Shown: in pieces, positions 25,747 through 35,741 of the stretch
How the letters are laid out: each line of letters starts with the position of its first letter
Numbering within the stretch: the stretch's first letter is position 1
Source: Psychrobacillus psychrodurans
Lineage (GTDB): Bacteria; Bacillota; Bacilli; Bacillales_A; Planococcaceae
NCBI GenBank assembly: GCA_900114885.1
Contig: FOUN01000001.1
Span: forward strand, 248,001-312,000
Reading direction: 5' to 3'
Length of the DNA: 64,000 nt
The notes under the pieces: model-generated
What the model saw: the letters and a program-made list of their open reading frames with translations, nothing else
The model's database searches: none
Told to the model about the DNA's origin: nothing
Program-made: the position numbers and the translations under genes

Positions 25747-26394
25747 ATGAAGCAATTAGTTTGGCGTTGGATATTTTTTGTTGCCGGAGTCACAACGATG
25801 GCTTTGGGAATTTCGATGACCATTAAAGGACAGCAATTTGGAATTGGACCATGGGATGTATTTCATGTTGGTTTATATAATCATCTTGGTTTAACTATTG
25901 GCACCTGGGCAATTTTGACAGGTATTATCATTGTGTTAATCACGATGATTGGAACAAAGAAATTTCCACAGCTTGGAACATGGTTAAATATTCTTTTTAT
26001 AGGGTCCTTTATTGATGTGTTTAACTGGCTATTGCCTGAGATTACAAGTTACATAGGTCAACTGATTATATTTGTTATTGGAATTGCTATAACGGCAGTA
26101 GGTGTTGGGGTTTATGTGTCTCCGAACGTAGGAGCAGGTCCACGCGACTCTCTTATGCTCCTACTTATGGCGAAAACGGGCTGGAGTATTAAAAAGGTGC
26201 GAACTGGTATTGAAATAATTGTTGCACTTGCGGGCTGGGCACTTGGTGGTCCCGTGGGAATCGGTACTATTATTATTGCTTTACTGCTAGGGCAGATTGT
26301 TCACTATTCATTGCCATTATCTCAAAAACTATTATTTAAGATTTGCGGTTATACATTGCCGTATATGAAGAAGAGTGTGGAAAATCAATCCTGA
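25747..26394 (+). CDS. YczE/YyaS/YitT-family membrane protein
   Basis: A 215-residue protein with about five or six membrane segments. The motif GIGPWDVFH near residue 35 is typical of YczE-like proteins. The repeated Gly-rich loops (VGAGPRDSLMLLL) support the family. Function is unknown, although YczE itself affects surfactin production in Bacillus. A terminator overlaps its stop. Confidence 0.88.
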   Translation: MKQLVWRWIFFVAGVTTMALGISMTIKGQQFGIGPWDVFHVGLYNHLGLTIGTWAILTGIIIVLITMIGTKKFPQLGTWLNILFIGSFIDVFNWLLPEITSYIGQLIIFVIGIAITAVGVGVYVSPNVGAGPRDSLMLLLMAKTGWSIKKVRTGIEIIVALAGWALGGPVGIGTIIIALLLGQIVHYSLPLSQKLLFKICGYTLPYMKKSVENQS

Positions 26395-26412
26395 TTTTCC
26401 GCACTCTTTTTC
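26372..26412 (+). terminator. Rho-independent terminator
   Basis: A 16-bp stem with one G-T pair (26372-26387 with 26392-26407) followed by T. It covers the end of the YczE-like gene. Confidence 0.9.
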
Positions 26413-26472
26413 ATATTTCACCCGGGCAGTGCATATAGTATTTCTTGAAGGAATGATAGGGAGGATGAAGCT

Positions 26473-27534
26473 ATGAATGGAATAATTACTCATTATATGG
26501 GAAGGTCATATACTGGACAAGGTGTAAAAAGCTTTTACAAAGAAATTATTCAAGAAGCGAACAAAGTATATTTCTTTAAAGGACCCACTACCTATCGATT
26601 GACGGATATATTTAAGGAAATAGGCTATAATGCCGTACGCCGAGGTAAAAATATGGAGTGGTTTTATGATCCAATGCATGAAGACCTGTTGGAGGGGTTA
26701 TATATTAATGAAACTAAAACCCTTTACTTACAAGCTGACACCGTAGATCCCACTTATTATGGGGCTGGGCATGAATGGGTGCCGTATTATGAAGCCTATA
26801 ATGATAGGAAACTCCGCGACATTGGTCCAATAGTAAAAGAAAAACAGATTAGTAATGATGTATGGTTAACAAAAGGGCTTCAAGCATTGTCCCGTGCAAA
26901 AAAGATACACGATGAATGGGAACAGCTTATCCAGGTAGCTATCAGCTGGGATGGGATTACAGCACTGCTTGAAGATTGTACAAAGAATAATATCGGTAAT
27001 ATTCAACTCCAAAAGAATCCGAAGGTAACACATCGTTTAATGGGATCGCTAACTCCGCTTGGGGCAAAGGATACACTAGAGTCAATCTCAAAAAATTTAA
27101 AAACCAGATTGTATATAAAAGGGTTACCAGGTAGTGGAAAATCTTCTTTCATGAAGAAGTTTGGGGAAGAGGCTAAATTACATGGTTTAGATGTTCGGTA
27201 TATTTGGTGTGGCCTTGATGCTAATAGTGTAGACGGGGTAGTACTTCCGCAACTCCAGTTATGTGTGGTAGATGCTACAAGCCCTCATATATACGAACCA
27301 GAGCGAGATGGAGACGAAATTATAGATTTCTTCCCACATATCGATCAAACAAAGCTAAATGAGGATAAAATATTAGAAGTGAGAAATCGTTATTCAAACG
27401 AAATGGAACTTGCTCAAGATTATCTATGCACATATGCTGGAGAATCGAAAATGATCAAGATGCTTTATGATTCAGCCATTGAAGAAGATAAATGGAGTGA
27501 GTTGCAGGAAAAAATGCTTGAAACGATAAGGTAA
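26473..27534 (+). CDS. P-loop protein with two related halves, PRK06851-like
   Basis: A 353-residue protein built of two similar halves. The C-terminal half has a full Walker A (GLPGSGKSS) near residue 220, then RYIWCGLDANSVDGVVLP. The N-terminal half has the matching position VYFFKGPTTYRLTDIF, with no GKS, so that P-loop is lost, and it continues with an equivalent ENM...DPTYY segment. It resembles the PRK06851 group of ATPase-like proteins of unknown role. The start has GGGAGGATGAAGC in front. A terminator follows. Confidence 0.75.
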   Translation: MNGIITHYMGRSYTGQGVKSFYKEIIQEANKVYFFKGPTTYRLTDIFKEIGYNAVRRGKNMEWFYDPMHEDLLEGLYINETKTLYLQADTVDPTYYGAGHEWVPYYEAYNDRKLRDIGPIVKEKQISNDVWLTKGLQALSRAKKIHDEWEQLIQVAISWDGITALLEDCTKNNIGNIQLQKNPKVTHRLMGSLTPLGAKDTLESISKNLKTRLYIKGLPGSGKSSFMKKFGEEAKLHGLDVRYIWCGLDANSVDGVVLPQLQLCVVDATSPHIYEPERDGDEIIDFFPHIDQTKLNEDKILEVRNRYSNEMELAQDYLCTYAGESKMIKMLYDSAIEEDKWSELQEKMLETIR

Positions 27535-27567
27535 ATATAGAGATTTTAACAGGATGTAGCAAATGCG

Positions 27568-27598
27568 AAGCCCCATGACAAATGTCTGTGGGGCTTTT
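27568..27598 (+). terminator. Rho-independent terminator
   Basis: AAGCCCCA (27568-27575) pairs with TGGGGCTT (27589-27596), followed by a short T run. Confidence 0.8.
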
Positions 27599-27676
27599 AG
27601 TGTCAGCTTTATTTTCCTCAATCCCTGTTAGCGTGGTAAGATAGAGTAGAATATTACCCGCGAAAGGATGAGGAAC

Positions 27677-28867
27677 ATGTCTCATGTATTAAATAATTTT
27701 ATATCCGAAAACTTAAATGATTTAAAAAGCCAAGGTTTATATAACGAAATCGACCCTGTAGAAGGTCCAAACGGAGCGAAAATCAGTGTAAAAGGTTCTG
27801 AGCTCATTAACCTATCTTCTAATAACTATTTAGGTCTTGCAACAAATCCAGAACTTAAACAAATTGCCAAAGAAGCAGTGGACAAGTATGGAGTTGGGGC
27901 AGGAGCAGTTCGTACGATCAACGGGACGCTGGATCTTCATGTGAAGTTAGAGCAAAAGCTAGCTGAATTCAAAGGAACAGAAGCTGCAATTTCGTATCAA
28001 TCAGGCTTCAACTGTAATATGGCAGCGATTTCTGCTGTGATGGATAAAAACGATGCAATACTATCAGACCAACTAAACCATGCATCTATTATTGATGGTT
28101 GCCGTCTATCACGTGCGAAAATAATACCGTTTAATCACTCTGATATGGATGATTTACGTGCAAAAGCGAAGGCTGCAACTGAATCTGGGCAATACAACAA
28201 AGTAATGGTTATTACGGATGGTGTTTTCTCCATGGATGGGGATATTGCAAAGCTTCCAGAAATCGTAGCAATTGCAAAAGAATATGATCTAATTACTTAT
28301 GTAGACGATGCTCATGGTTCAGGTGTGACTGGTAAAGGAAAAGGAACTGTTAAGCATTTTGGTTTAGAAAAAGAAATTGACTTTCAAATTGGTACCCTTT
28401 CCAAAGCAATAGGTGTCGTAGGGGGATACGTTGCAGGTAAAAAGGATTTAATCGACTGGTTAAAGGTTCGTTCGCGTCCATTTTTATTCTCCACAGCGCT
28501 ACCACCTGGTGATGTAGCCGCCATAACGTCAGCAGTTCAAATGATCATTGATTCTACAGAATTACACGATAAACTTTGGGAAAACGGTGACTACCTAAAA
28601 GCTGGTTTATCGAAACTAGGCTTTGACATCGGTGCATCTGAAACACCGATAACTCCTTGTATCATCGGGGACGAAAAATTAACTCAGGTATTCTCAAAAC
28701 GACTATTCGAAGAAGGCGTTTACGCAAAATCTATTGTCTTCCCAACTGTACCAAAAGGAACTGGCCGCGTACGCAACATGCCGACTGCAGCCCATACAAA
28801 AGAAATGCTAGATGAAGCCATCGCTGTTTATGAAAAAGTTGGTAAAGAACTTGGGGTAATTAAATAA
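27677..28867 (+). CDS. kbl: Glycine C-acetyltransferase (2-amino-3-ketobutyrate CoA ligase)
   Basis: A 396-residue PLP enzyme that splits 2-amino-3-ketobutyrate with CoA into glycine and acetyl-CoA. The cofactor Lys lies in [13 protein letters not shown] near residue 245. The DDAHGSG loop and the N-terminal NNYLGLA motif are present. The start at 27677 is preferred to the ATG at 27668, since the ribosome site AAAGGATGAGG overlaps the latter. The partner threonine dehydrogenase lies 1.3 kb downstream as a separate transcript. An AAT repeat and a terminator follow the stop. Confidence 0.93.
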   Translation: MSHVLNNFISENLNDLKSQGLYNEIDPVEGPNGAKISVKGSELINLSSNNYLGLATNPELKQIAKEAVDKYGVGAGAVRTINGTLDLHVKLEQKLAEFKGTEAAISYQSGFNCNMAAISAVMDKNDAILSDQLNHASIIDGCRLSRAKIIPFNHSDMDDLRAKAKAATESGQYNKVMVITDGVFSMDGDIAKLPEIVAIAKEYDLITYVDDAHGSGVTGKGKGTVKHFGLEKEIDFQIGTLSKAIGVVGGYVAGKKDLIDWLKVRSRPFLFSTALPPGDVAAITSAVQMIIDSTELHDKLWENGDYLKAGLSKLGFDIGASETPITPCIIGDEKLTQVFSKRLFEEGVYAKSIVFPTVPKGTGRVRNMPTAAHTKEMLDEAIAVYEKVGKELGVIK

Positions 28868-28885
28868 TAATAATAATAATAATAA
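28863..28885. repeat. AAT trinucleotide repeat, about 7.7 copies
   Basis: A run of AAT triplets overlaps the kbl stop codon and leads into the terminator. Confidence 0.95.
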
Positions 28886-28921
28886 GTAGCTATCAAGTAA
28901 AAACTTGATAGCTACTTTTTT
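28884..28921 (+). terminator. Rho-independent terminator of kbl
   Basis: A perfect 15-bp stem (28884-28898 with 28903-28917) with a short A loop, followed by six T. Confidence 0.92.
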
Positions 28922-28949
28922 GTGGAAGACTATTATAAATATACCTGTG

Positions 28950-29036
28950 AACACGATTTCCGTTTCAAGTGACACGTTACGCGGGAAGGTCTAGCCACCT
29001 CAGGTCAACAGGATGTTGCCACAAGAGGTGGTGCTC
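28950..29036. repeat. Palindromic intergenic repeat, REP-like
   Basis: This GC-rich stretch carries the inverted arms CCACCTC (28995-29001) and GAGGTGG (29025-29031). Its reverse complement shares GCTAA-AGC, CCACCTC, TGTGG and CCTGTTG in the same order with the segment at 44906-44965. The two look like members of a dispersed intergenic repeat family in opposite orientations. Confidence 0.5.
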
Positions 29037-29076
29037 TTAGCTTTCTTTGAATCATTCACTGTGGGGGGCAGGTTTA

Positions 29077-29364
29077 TTGAGTAAGTTACCATTAATTACG
29101 AAGATGAAGGTTGAACGAAGTGAGGTTCATCGAAAAGTAGAATTCCAGGTTATTGCAACTTTGGAGAATGGAATGGAACATATTTTAATAACAATTTTTC
29201 TCGATGGTGCTTATGAAGATTTGTACCTATTCCATATAGTCGGTAGCACACAGAAGAACTTAATTATAGAAAAAAATAGTGAAAAAACGCTGATAGTTTT
29301 CAGCGTTTTTTTGTTTAGTTTGCATACTCTTTTTCCATCCATTCAAACGAATAAAAAAGATTAA
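29077..29364 (+). CDS. Hypothetical protein, 95 residues, uncertain
   Basis: A TTG at 29077 follows GGGGGGCAGG and opens a frame beginning SKLPLITKMKVERSEVH. The first 65 residues look protein-like (alternating hydrophobic and charged positions), but the frame then runs through a terminator hairpin and into the convergent gene. The end may be lost by frameshift, or the frame may be chance. I do not recognise it. Confidence 0.3.
   Translation: MSKLPLITKMKVERSEVHRKVEFQVIATLENGMEHILITIFLDGAYEDLYLFHIVGSTQKNLIIEKNSEKTLIVFSVFLFSLHTLFPSIQTNKKD
29283..29310. terminator. Bidirectional terminator
   Basis: AAAAACGCTGA (29283-29293) pairs with TCAGCGTTTTT (29300-29310). T runs occur on both strands. 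It serves the minus-strand gene ending at 29315. Confidence 0.88.
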
Positions 29365-29953
29365 ACTTCTGAATTCCACTAGCCAAGTGAATACACTGCT
29401 CAGTGGCTATACGAAAACCGCTCAAATCTCTTTTTTCCAGAGCGATAATTGCATCTATTGCATAGGGCATCCAACCAACTGGCAACTTCCCCTTTAAAGA
29501 ATGAGCTTCTTCAAAATTCCCTTTTCGAGCTTCGGCATATGCAATGTAGTATGTATGAAGTGGTTCTTTACTTATTTGTTTAGCGCGTTGTTCAAACAGT
29601 GATACATTATTTTCAAATAAAGCTAAATTTGTTTTATATACCTCTTGCATATATGGTTGTTTGTACTTCGATAAAATAAGTTGAATGGAAGAGATTATTT
29701 CTTCACGATCGCCGTTCTTTACCGCAAGTGGGTATGCAAATAGAGGCTTCTGTTTATTTTTCTCCAAAAAGCGCTTAATCTTTTTCAGATTGTTAGATTT
29801 ATAAATCGTATACATTTGAGGTAAAACAAGTAATACAACGTATACAACTATAATTACTATATAAATTAACCAAAATGGTAGGTTTAAAAATAGCAAAGCT
29901 ACAGTTAGTACAACTCCGAAAATAAATATGTATATAAGTGGTAATAGTCTCAT
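29315..29953 (-). CDS. Hypothetical membrane protein with a helical repeat-like tail
   Basis: A 212-residue protein with two N-terminal membrane helices (about 3-22 and 26-45). A cytoplasmic region follows that is all helical and rich in aromatic and Lys residues. Its spacing (YIAYAEARKGNFEEA near 150) recalls TPR repeats. I do not recognise the family. A good ribosome site (GGAGAGA) precedes the ATG. Confidence 0.7.
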   Translation of the reverse strand: MRLLPLIYIFIFGVVLTVALLFLNLPFWLIYIVIIVVYVVLLVLPQMYTIYKSNNLKKIKRFLEKNKQKPLFAYPLAVKNGDREEIISSIQLILSKYKQPYMQEVYKTNLALFENNVSLFEQRAKQISKEPLHTYYIAYAEARKGNFEEAHSLKGKLPVGWMPYAIDAIIALEKRDLSGFRIATEQCIHLASGIQKFNLFYSFEWMEKEYAN

Positions 29954-30121
29954 ATCATTCTCTCCTTTATTTTATTATAACAAAACTCCCTAAACTGAGG
30001 TATTGTATTTAGTGAATGAACATTGTATAATAATTCTCATGAAAGACTAGTCATATCAATGGTTTGAAGGATAATAATGTACTTCTCAAAAATACATTTG
30101 TTTTTAAAAGGGAGAATTTTC

Positions 30122-31081
30122 ATGAAAAAAATTATGGTTACTGGAGCTTTAGGTCAAATTGGTTCAGAGTTAATAACCAAATTGCGAAAAGAATATGGCT
30201 CGGAAAATGTATTAGCAACAGATATTAGACATATAGCTTCCCCTGTATCGGAAAGTGGTCCTTTTGAAATTTTGGATGTGACAGACGGAGAAAAAATGCA
30301 TCAGCTCGCAAAGGATTTTAAAGCTGATACGATGATTCATATGGCAGCTCTATTATCAGCAACAGCGGAGGCAAAACCTTTACTTGCCTGGAATTTGAAC
30401 ATGGGTGGGTTAGTGAATGCATTAGAAGCCTCAAGAGAGCTAGGCTTACAGTTCTTTACTCCAAGCTCTATAGGAGCATTTGGTCCATCTACACCTAAGA
30501 GGAATACTCCACAGGATACATTACAGCGTCCAACAACCATGTATGGTGTGAACAAAGTATCTGGTGAACTACTATGTGATTACTATTTTAACAAGTTTGG
30601 CTTAGATACACGTGGAGTACGTTTCCCAGGGCTAATTTCCAATGAAACTTTACCAGGTGGCGGAACAACTGATTATGCAGTGGATATCTACTATAAAGCA
30701 ATACAAGATGGAGTATATACATCATATATTGCAGCTGGAACATATATGGATATGATGTATATGCCTGATGCATTACAGGCGATTGTAGACTTAATGGAAG
30801 CAGACGGAAGCAAACTAATACACCGTAATGCGTTCAATGTAACAGCAATGAGCTTTGAACCTGAGGGAATTGCAGCATCAATAAGAAAAGAAATACCTAC
30901 ATTCGCCATGAACTATGAGGTGGATCCAATTCGTCAAGCAATAGCAAACAGCTGGCCAGATTCGATTGATGCAACAGCTGCGAAGGAAGAGTGGGGCTTT
31001 TCGTTTAAATACGATTTAGATGCAATGACAAAGGATATGTTAACTAAACTAGCAACAAAAAAAACAGCGGACCTTCTATAA
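30122..31081 (+). CDS. GalE-like L-threonine 3-dehydrogenase
   Basis: A 319-residue NAD-binding extended SDR. The dinucleotide motif is GALGQIGSE (about residues 8-16). The catalytic triad is visible as Ser in [10 protein letters not shown] and Tyr-x-x-x-Lys in YGVNKVSGE. It matches the short-chain type of threonine dehydrogenase that makes 2-amino-3-ketobutyrate, distinct from the zinc type. This fits kbl 1.3 kb upstream, which handles its product. The start at 30122 has AAAAGGGAG upstream; the frame extends further without a ribosome site. Confidence 0.85.
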   Translation: MKKIMVTGALGQIGSELITKLRKEYGSENVLATDIRHIASPVSESGPFEILDVTDGEKMHQLAKDFKADTMIHMAALLSATAEAKPLLAWNLNMGGLVNALEASRELGLQFFTPSSIGAFGPSTPKRNTPQDTLQRPTTMYGVNKVSGELLCDYYFNKFGLDTRGVRFPGLISNETLPGGGTTDYAVDIYYKAIQDGVYTSYIAAGTYMDMMYMPDALQAIVDLMEADGSKLIHRNAFNVTAMSFEPEGIAASIRKEIPTFAMNYEVDPIRQAIANSWPDSIDATAAKEEWGFSFKYDLDAMTKDMLTKLATKKTADLL

Positions 31082-31098
31082 GGTTCGCTGTTTTTATT
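31061..31098. terminator. Bidirectional terminator between convergent genes
   Basis: A 15-bp stem with a G-T pair (31061-31075 with 31080-31094) starts inside the end of the threonine dehydrogenase gene. The minus-strand YjiH gene ends at 31098. Confidence 0.85.
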
Positions 31099-32438
31099 TA
31101 AAACAATATATGTGCTACTACAGCAATGATTGGGAATGCAATAAGCGTACGTAGTAAGAAAATAACGATTAAATCTTTAATATTAACCGGAATTTTCGAG
31201 CCTAATAACAATCCGCCTACTTCTGACATATAGATCAATTGTGTTACGGACATTGTAGCGATAAAGAAACGAGTCATTTCCGATTCAATAGACGCACCAA
31301 GTATTGATGGTAGGAACATATCTGCAAAACCAACAACCATAGTTTGAGCTGCTGCTGCTGCTTCTGGAATTCCGAAAAGCATAAGCAAAGGTTCAAATGG
31401 TTTGCCTAAAATAGCAAATACCGAAGTATATTCTGCAAGCATTAATGCAATTGTACCGAATGCAAGCACTACAGGTGCAACCCCGATATACATATCCACC
31501 ACGTTTTTTATACCATCAACGAAAAACTTACTAATCGAGCGGTTTTTATTGGCTGTATTTAATGCATTTTCTAAACCATGTGTAACAGCATTATAATTTT
31601 CAGGGAACTTTTCTGCTTCTAAGTCAAGTGGACGTCCATCAATATGTACGTCCTCTTTTCCAGCAAGTGGATAAATTCTTGGCATGATAAACGCAAGAAC
31701 TATACCACAAAGTAGAACAGTTAAATAATACGGAAGGAAGTATTTACCTAAACCTACTTGATCTAATACAACAATACAGAACGTAATTGAAACTACAGAG
31801 AAGGTAGAACCAATAATTGCTGCTTCTTTCTTCGTGTAATAGCCTTCTTCATACTGTCTACTCGTAAGCAAAACACCGATTGTACCATCTCCAACCCATG
31901 ACGTAAGAGCGTCAACTGCGGAACGGCCAGGTAATTTAAATAACGGACGCATAATTCTCACCATCATCGTACCAAAGAACTCCAGTAATCCGAAGTTTAA
32001 TAGAAGAGGTAGCAACAATCCTGCGAATAAGAAAATGGTAAATAAGAAGGACACTAATCCAGTTGGACTTAATAACATTCCACCTGTATTTTCACTCCAA
32101 ATTGCTTCTGGGCCAATTTCCCAAATGATTAAGATGGAAAACACTGCTCCAACAATCCGTGTTACTGTCCAAAAAGGAGTTACTTTAAACAAGTTATTGA
32201 TAAAGGTTTCTTCTTTAGGTTTGAATAGAAAAATTGTCGAACCAACTGCAGCGATTAAAAGTGTTATCAAAGCAAACCATTGTACAACAGGCTCAAGTAC
32301 TGTTGAAAGAATACTCGCAAGCCAAGCTATCGGTATTTTAAATCCACCATCAAATGGTAGAGGAATCATAAAAAGTATAACACCCGCTATAGACGGGAGT
32401 AAGAACAATAGCCATGTGGATAAGGAAAACTTTTTCAT
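31098..32438 (-). CDS. YjiH family membrane protein with nucleoside-recognition-type gates
   Basis: A 446-residue protein with about ten membrane segments and two Gate-like regions (GDGTIGVLLTSRQYE near 195, then VVGFADMFLPSILGA near 375). It matches the YjiH family of uncharacterised membrane proteins. The start ATG at 32438 is chosen; a TTG at 32450 is also possible, and neither has a strong ribosome site. Nothing in the neighbourhood indicates a substrate. Confidence 0.85.
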   Translation of the reverse strand: MKKFSLSTWLLFLLPSIAGVILFMIPLPFDGGFKIPIAWLASILSTVLEPVVQWFALITLLIAAVGSTIFLFKPKEETFINNLFKVTPFWTVTRIVGAVFSILIIWEIGPEAIWSENTGGMLLSPTGLVSFLFTIFLFAGLLLPLLLNFGLLEFFGTMMVRIMRPLFKLPGRSAVDALTSWVGDGTIGVLLTSRQYEEGYYTKKEAAIIGSTFSVVSITFCIVVLDQVGLGKYFLPYYLTVLLCGIVLAFIMPRIYPLAGKEDVHIDGRPLDLEAEKFPENYNAVTHGLENALNTANKNRSISKFFVDGIKNVVDMYIGVAPVVLAFGTIALMLAEYTSVFAILGKPFEPLLMLFGIPEAAAAAQTMVVGFADMFLPSILGASIESEMTRFFIATMSVTQLIYMSEVGGLLLGSKIPVNIKDLIVIFLLRTLIAFPIIAVVAHILF

Positions 32439-32548
32439 GAAACAGACCAACTTTCTATATTTGAATATTTATTCATGTAGTGTAATGATGACGCTTACAA
32501 ATAATAATTCAAATACAGAGATAAGTCTATAGTTATCGAAAAGTTTTT

Positions 32549-33235
32549 TTATTCGAAATCTTTGGAGAAATCATAGGTGTAAAAACGTTCAAAGTTTAGC
32601 CAGTTCTCTGCTTCGGTTTCCCCATCTGCTAGACGTTTATCCATTTCCTCTAACATCCATGCAGTTTGTGAAATATGGGCACGCATAGAGCCCATTTTTT
32701 GGACTGCTGCTTCTTTTATATTATGAACAATATCTGGTTCTCCTAGAACTTCCTTAGAATCATTAGAGAATGCTAGTGCATAAATCGTCGGTCGTTGCTC
32801 TTCTGGCATACGTCGTACCGCACGAACCATTGCACGTCCGGTCGCATCATGATCGGGATGTACTGCATAATTAGGATAAAATGTAATAATAAGTGAAGGG
32901 TTCGTATCAGATATTAGATTTTGCATCATCTCGACCATTTTTTCATCGTCTTCAAACTCTATCGTTTTATCACGTAATCCCATCATACGAAGGTCTGTCA
33001 AACCCATTGCCTTAGCTGATGCAAGTAATTCTTCTTTACGTATCTGAGGCAATGTTTCACGTGTGGCAAACGGAGGGTTTCCTAAATTTCTTCCCATTTC
33101 TCCTAGGGTTAAGCAAGCGTATGTAACCGGAATTCCTTGATTAATATAAGTAGCAATTGTACCTGATACTCCAAATGCTTCATCATCTGGGTGAGGGAAT
33201 ACAACTAGTACATGTCGTTCCATTGGTAATGTCAT
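32549..33235 (-). CDS. bshB2: Bacillithiol biosynthesis deacetylase BshB2
   Basis: A 228-residue LmbE-fold zinc deacetylase that removes the acetyl group from GlcNAc-malate in bacillithiol synthesis. The metal-binding HPDDE lies near residue 15 and HPDHDATGRA near 125. The next gene upstream is yojF, exactly as in Bacillus, which separates BshB2 from the related BshB1. A strong AAGGAGGA site precedes the ATG. Confidence 0.92.
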   Translation of the reverse strand: MTLPMERHVLVVFPHPDDEAFGVSGTIATYINQGIPVTYACLTLGEMGRNLGNPPFATRETLPQIRKEELLASAKAMGLTDLRMMGLRDKTIEFEDDEKMVEMMQNLISDTNPSLIITFYPNYAVHPDHDATGRAMVRAVRRMPEEQRPTIYALAFSNDSKEVLGEPDIVHNIKEAAVQKMGSMRAHISQTAWMLEEMDKRLADGETEAENWLNFERFYTYDFSKDFE

Positions 33236-33248
33236 TTATTTGTCCTCC

Positions 33249-33599
33249 TTAATAAGTAAATGGTGTTTTACTAATTTGTAATGCAACCGCTAATTTTCCA
33301 CTTTGGTCATGACCGGCCATCAGTAATCGACCGTGTTCATCTAGCTCGAAATGGGTAATTCCTTGCGCATAAACCCAACCATGAGGTAGCTTCAAACCTA
33401 TACGATGTGGAGCTTCTCCAGCTATTTTTCCAAGTTCATAACGAATCATTACATTTCGAATAAATGCTCCTGCATTAAAAACATTCTCGTTAAAATGGGC
33501 AGCATATGCACCATTAGTCGTTTCTAAATGTATATATACATCTTCGTTTGCAAAGTTATTTAAAAGCTCTTGCAAGCGATCTACTTGAACAATTTCCAT
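33249..33599 (-). CDS. yojF: YojF family protein (DUF1806)
   Basis: A 116-residue small soluble protein of the YojF family, always found next to bshB2. Its function is not established, but its constant linkage suggests a role in bacillithiol biology. An AGGAGG site stands before the ATG, with 13 bp to bshB2. The VYIHLETTNGAYAAH and RIGLKLPHGWVYAQG segments are typical. Confidence 0.9.
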   Translation of the reverse strand: MEIVQVDRLQELLNNFANEDVYIHLETTNGAYAAHFNENVFNAGAFIRNVMIRYELGKIAGEAPHRIGLKLPHGWVYAQGITHFELDEHGRLLMAGHDQSGKLAVALQISKTPFTY

Positions 33600-33682
33600 T
33601 CATATTGCCTCCTAACATACTGTCTGCTACTAGTATAATGAAAAAAACTATATGAAGCGAATGATTGAATTTAACATAAAAA

Positions 33683-33713
33683 AACTCGTAAGTCATAGAT
33701 GACCTTACGAGTT
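33683..33713 (-). terminator. Rho-independent terminator of pdxK
   Basis: AACTCGTAAG (33683-33692) pairs with CTTACGAGTT (33704-33713). The U-tract lies on the minus strand. Confidence 0.9.
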
Positions 33714-33725
33714 AATAACAGCGTA

Positions 33726-34559
33726 TTAAACAGTTGTGGTAGTTACTTCTGGTGCACCAAATTTACCTTTAGCACCATGTAGGACTGGACCAACGTATTG
33801 ATTCAACTTCCACCCATGAGCGATGGCTGCCGAAACAAATTCCTTCGCTTCAAAAACTGAATCGGCAACAGATAAGCCATTAGCTAAGTTTGCAGTTATT
33901 GCTGCGGCAAACGTACAACCAGCACCGTGATTATAAGTAGTCTCAGTTTTTTCTGTTTCTAAAAGTGTATGGGTTTGACCATCGAAGAATAGATCAACAG
34001 CTTTTTCCTGTTTTAACTGTTTTCCTCCTTTGATGACTACATTTTTAGCACCAAGTGCGTGAATTTTTTCGGCAGCTGCTTTCATATCCTCGATTGTTTT
34101 CAAAGCTCCAATTCCGGACAGTTGTCCAGCTTCAAATAGGTTAGGAGTAACTACTAATGCGCGTGGAAGTAAGAACGTAATCATTGCATCCACTGTTCCA
34201 GGGTTTAGTACTTCATCCTCGCCTTTACATACCATTACAGGGTCAATAACTACACTTTGAACTCCTGCTTCTTCTATAATGTTCCCTGCAGTTTCTATAA
34301 TATCTTCTGTACTTAACATTCCAGTTTTAATAGCATCAACGTTTGTAGACAATGCGGTTTTTGCTTGGCGTTTAATCTCGTCTACTGGCAATGAAAATAC
34401 TCCGTGGCTCCAACCGTTATCGGGATCCATAGTAGCAACAACTGTTAAAACGTTCATGCCGTATGTACCGTGTTCTTGGAAAGTTTTTAAATCTGCTTGA
34501 ATTCCGGCTCCACCAGAAGTATCGGAACCAGCTATTGTAAGTGTTTTTTTGATAGACAT
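33726..34559 (-). CDS. pdxK: Pyridoxal kinase, ThiD-like type
   Basis: A 277-residue ribokinase-family enzyme. It has the N-terminal GSDTSGGAGIQADLKT motif, VIDPVMVCKGEDEVL near 110-124, and the catalytic HGAGCTFAAAI. The MVCKGE and HGAGCTF forms are those of the Bacillus PdxK group, which phosphorylates pyridoxal and other B6 vitamers and is a paralogue of the thiamin enzyme ThiD. It may also act on hydroxymethylpyrimidine. No thiamin gene is nearby. Confidence 0.9.
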   Translation of the reverse strand: MSIKKTLTIAGSDTSGGAGIQADLKTFQEHGTYGMNVLTVVATMDPDNGWSHGVFSLPVDEIKRQAKTALSTNVDAIKTGMLSTEDIIETAGNIIEEAGVQSVVIDPVMVCKGEDEVLNPGTVDAMITFLLPRALVVTPNLFEAGQLSGIGALKTIEDMKAAAEKIHALGAKNVVIKGGKQLKQEKAVDLFFDGQTHTLLETEKTETTYNHGAGCTFAAAITANLANGLSVADSVFEAKEFVSAAIAHGWKLNQYVGPVLHGAKGKFGAPEVTTTTV

Positions 34560-34628
34560 TGGACTTTTCTCCTTTTTCTATACTGCTTATAATTATTTTA
34601 TTGTATCAGATTTTGTCGGATATTTACA

Positions 34629-34886
34629 TTATGGAATCTTGGGAGCTGTCCAAAGCTTATATAAAACAAATAGACAGACGAGAACTACAATACCTGTTAA
34701 TAGAGAACCGACAATAATATCGTTTATCCATAATGAAACAGATAAAAAAATTAAAAATGCTATTACTAGGATGAATACAAAAACAAAACATCCCATTCCA
34801 ATGTTTTTAGCGCCTTCTGACAACATATTCTTACTTGCTGCTTTTTCAATTTGTTTTAACTTCTCTCGATAGTGAAAATCTGCCAT
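34629..34886 (-). CDS. Small two-helix membrane protein
   Basis: An 85-residue protein with two membrane helices (about 31-50 and 56-75) and a charged N-terminus (MADFHYREKLKQIEK). AAAGGAGA precedes the ATG. I do not recognise it. It lies between pdxK and the divergent DUF4230 gene. Confidence 0.7.
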   Translation of the reverse strand: MADFHYREKLKQIEKAASKNMLSEGAKNIGMGCFVFVFILVIAFLIFLSVSLWINDIIVGSLLTGIVVLVCLFVLYKLWTAPKIP

Positions 34887-34990
34887 ATGAAAAATCTCCT
34901 TTTATTCATCGTATCATGGTAGATTAGTTGTTAATAGCGAAACTTTTCGCTATTGTAAACGTAATAGAAACAGAGGAAAAGAGGGATGAT

Positions 34991-35740
34991 ATGCGAAAAG
35001 AGGACAAGATTCGTGAAATGGAAAAGCTTTTGAAGGAGTTAAAAGCGCAAGATGAGACAGCTGCAACTATTGCGGAAAGTCCTTCCCGTAAAGGTATTAA
35101 CTTTTGGAAGATGCCCCGTGTTTTATATAAATTTGGCTCGAAGTCCTTTCTACTCATTGGGCTTCTCATTCTCTTATTAGTAGCGGCACTTCCATTTGCA
35201 GCCTTTTGGGCTATTAAAGGAAGTACGTTCACCGAAAGTAAAGGATCATTCGTCGAACAAGTACAAGCTTTGAATGAGTTGTCTACAGCACAGGCATATA
35301 CCAAAGTAATTATTGAAAGACAAGATAATGCAGTATTTGGAAAAGAGATTGGGATTGATTTACCTGGAACGAAAAGACAGCTCCTTGTAGTTGTACCAGG
35401 AACTGTCAAAGCTGGCGTCGATTTTTCACAGGTAACCGAATCAGATATAGTAGTAAATGATGAGAATAAGACGGCCAAGTTAACATTGCCACATCCAGAA
35501 TTTTTAGGTGGACCAGAGATTTTATTTGACCAGGTTGAAGTATTCTCATATGAAGGGTTATTCCGCGAAAAAGCGGATATCGAGGAAGCATATGAACTTG
35601 CAGAGACTGCAAAAGAGATGATGATTGAAGAAACAACTGGACAGGGGATTTTACAATTAGCAGAAGACAATGCTGCTAAGTCGGTGAAAGAAATGTTCCA
35701 GTTAGTAGATTATGAAGTAGAAGTGGATTTTAAGGAGTGA
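34991..35740 (+). CDS. DUF4230 domain membrane protein
   Basis: A 249-residue protein with a charged N-terminus that contains a coiled-coil segment (about 1-30). One membrane helix (about 56-78) follows, then an external DUF4230-like domain (about 90-245), rich in beta strands. Function is unknown. The start at 34991 has AGAGGGATGAT upstream; the frame is open further. It ends 1 bp before ung. Confidence 0.85.
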   Translation: MRKEDKIREMEKLLKELKAQDETAATIAESPSRKGINFWKMPRVLYKFGSKSFLLIGLLILLLVAALPFAAFWAIKGSTFTESKGSFVEQVQALNELSTAQAYTKVIIERQDNAVFGKEIGIDLPGTKRQLLVVVPGTVKAGVDFSQVTESDIVVNDENKTAKLTLPHPEFLGGPEILFDQVEVFSYEGLFREKADIEEAYELAETAKEMMIEETTGQGILQLAEDNAAKSVKEMFQLVDYEVEVDFKE

Positions 35741-35741
35741 C

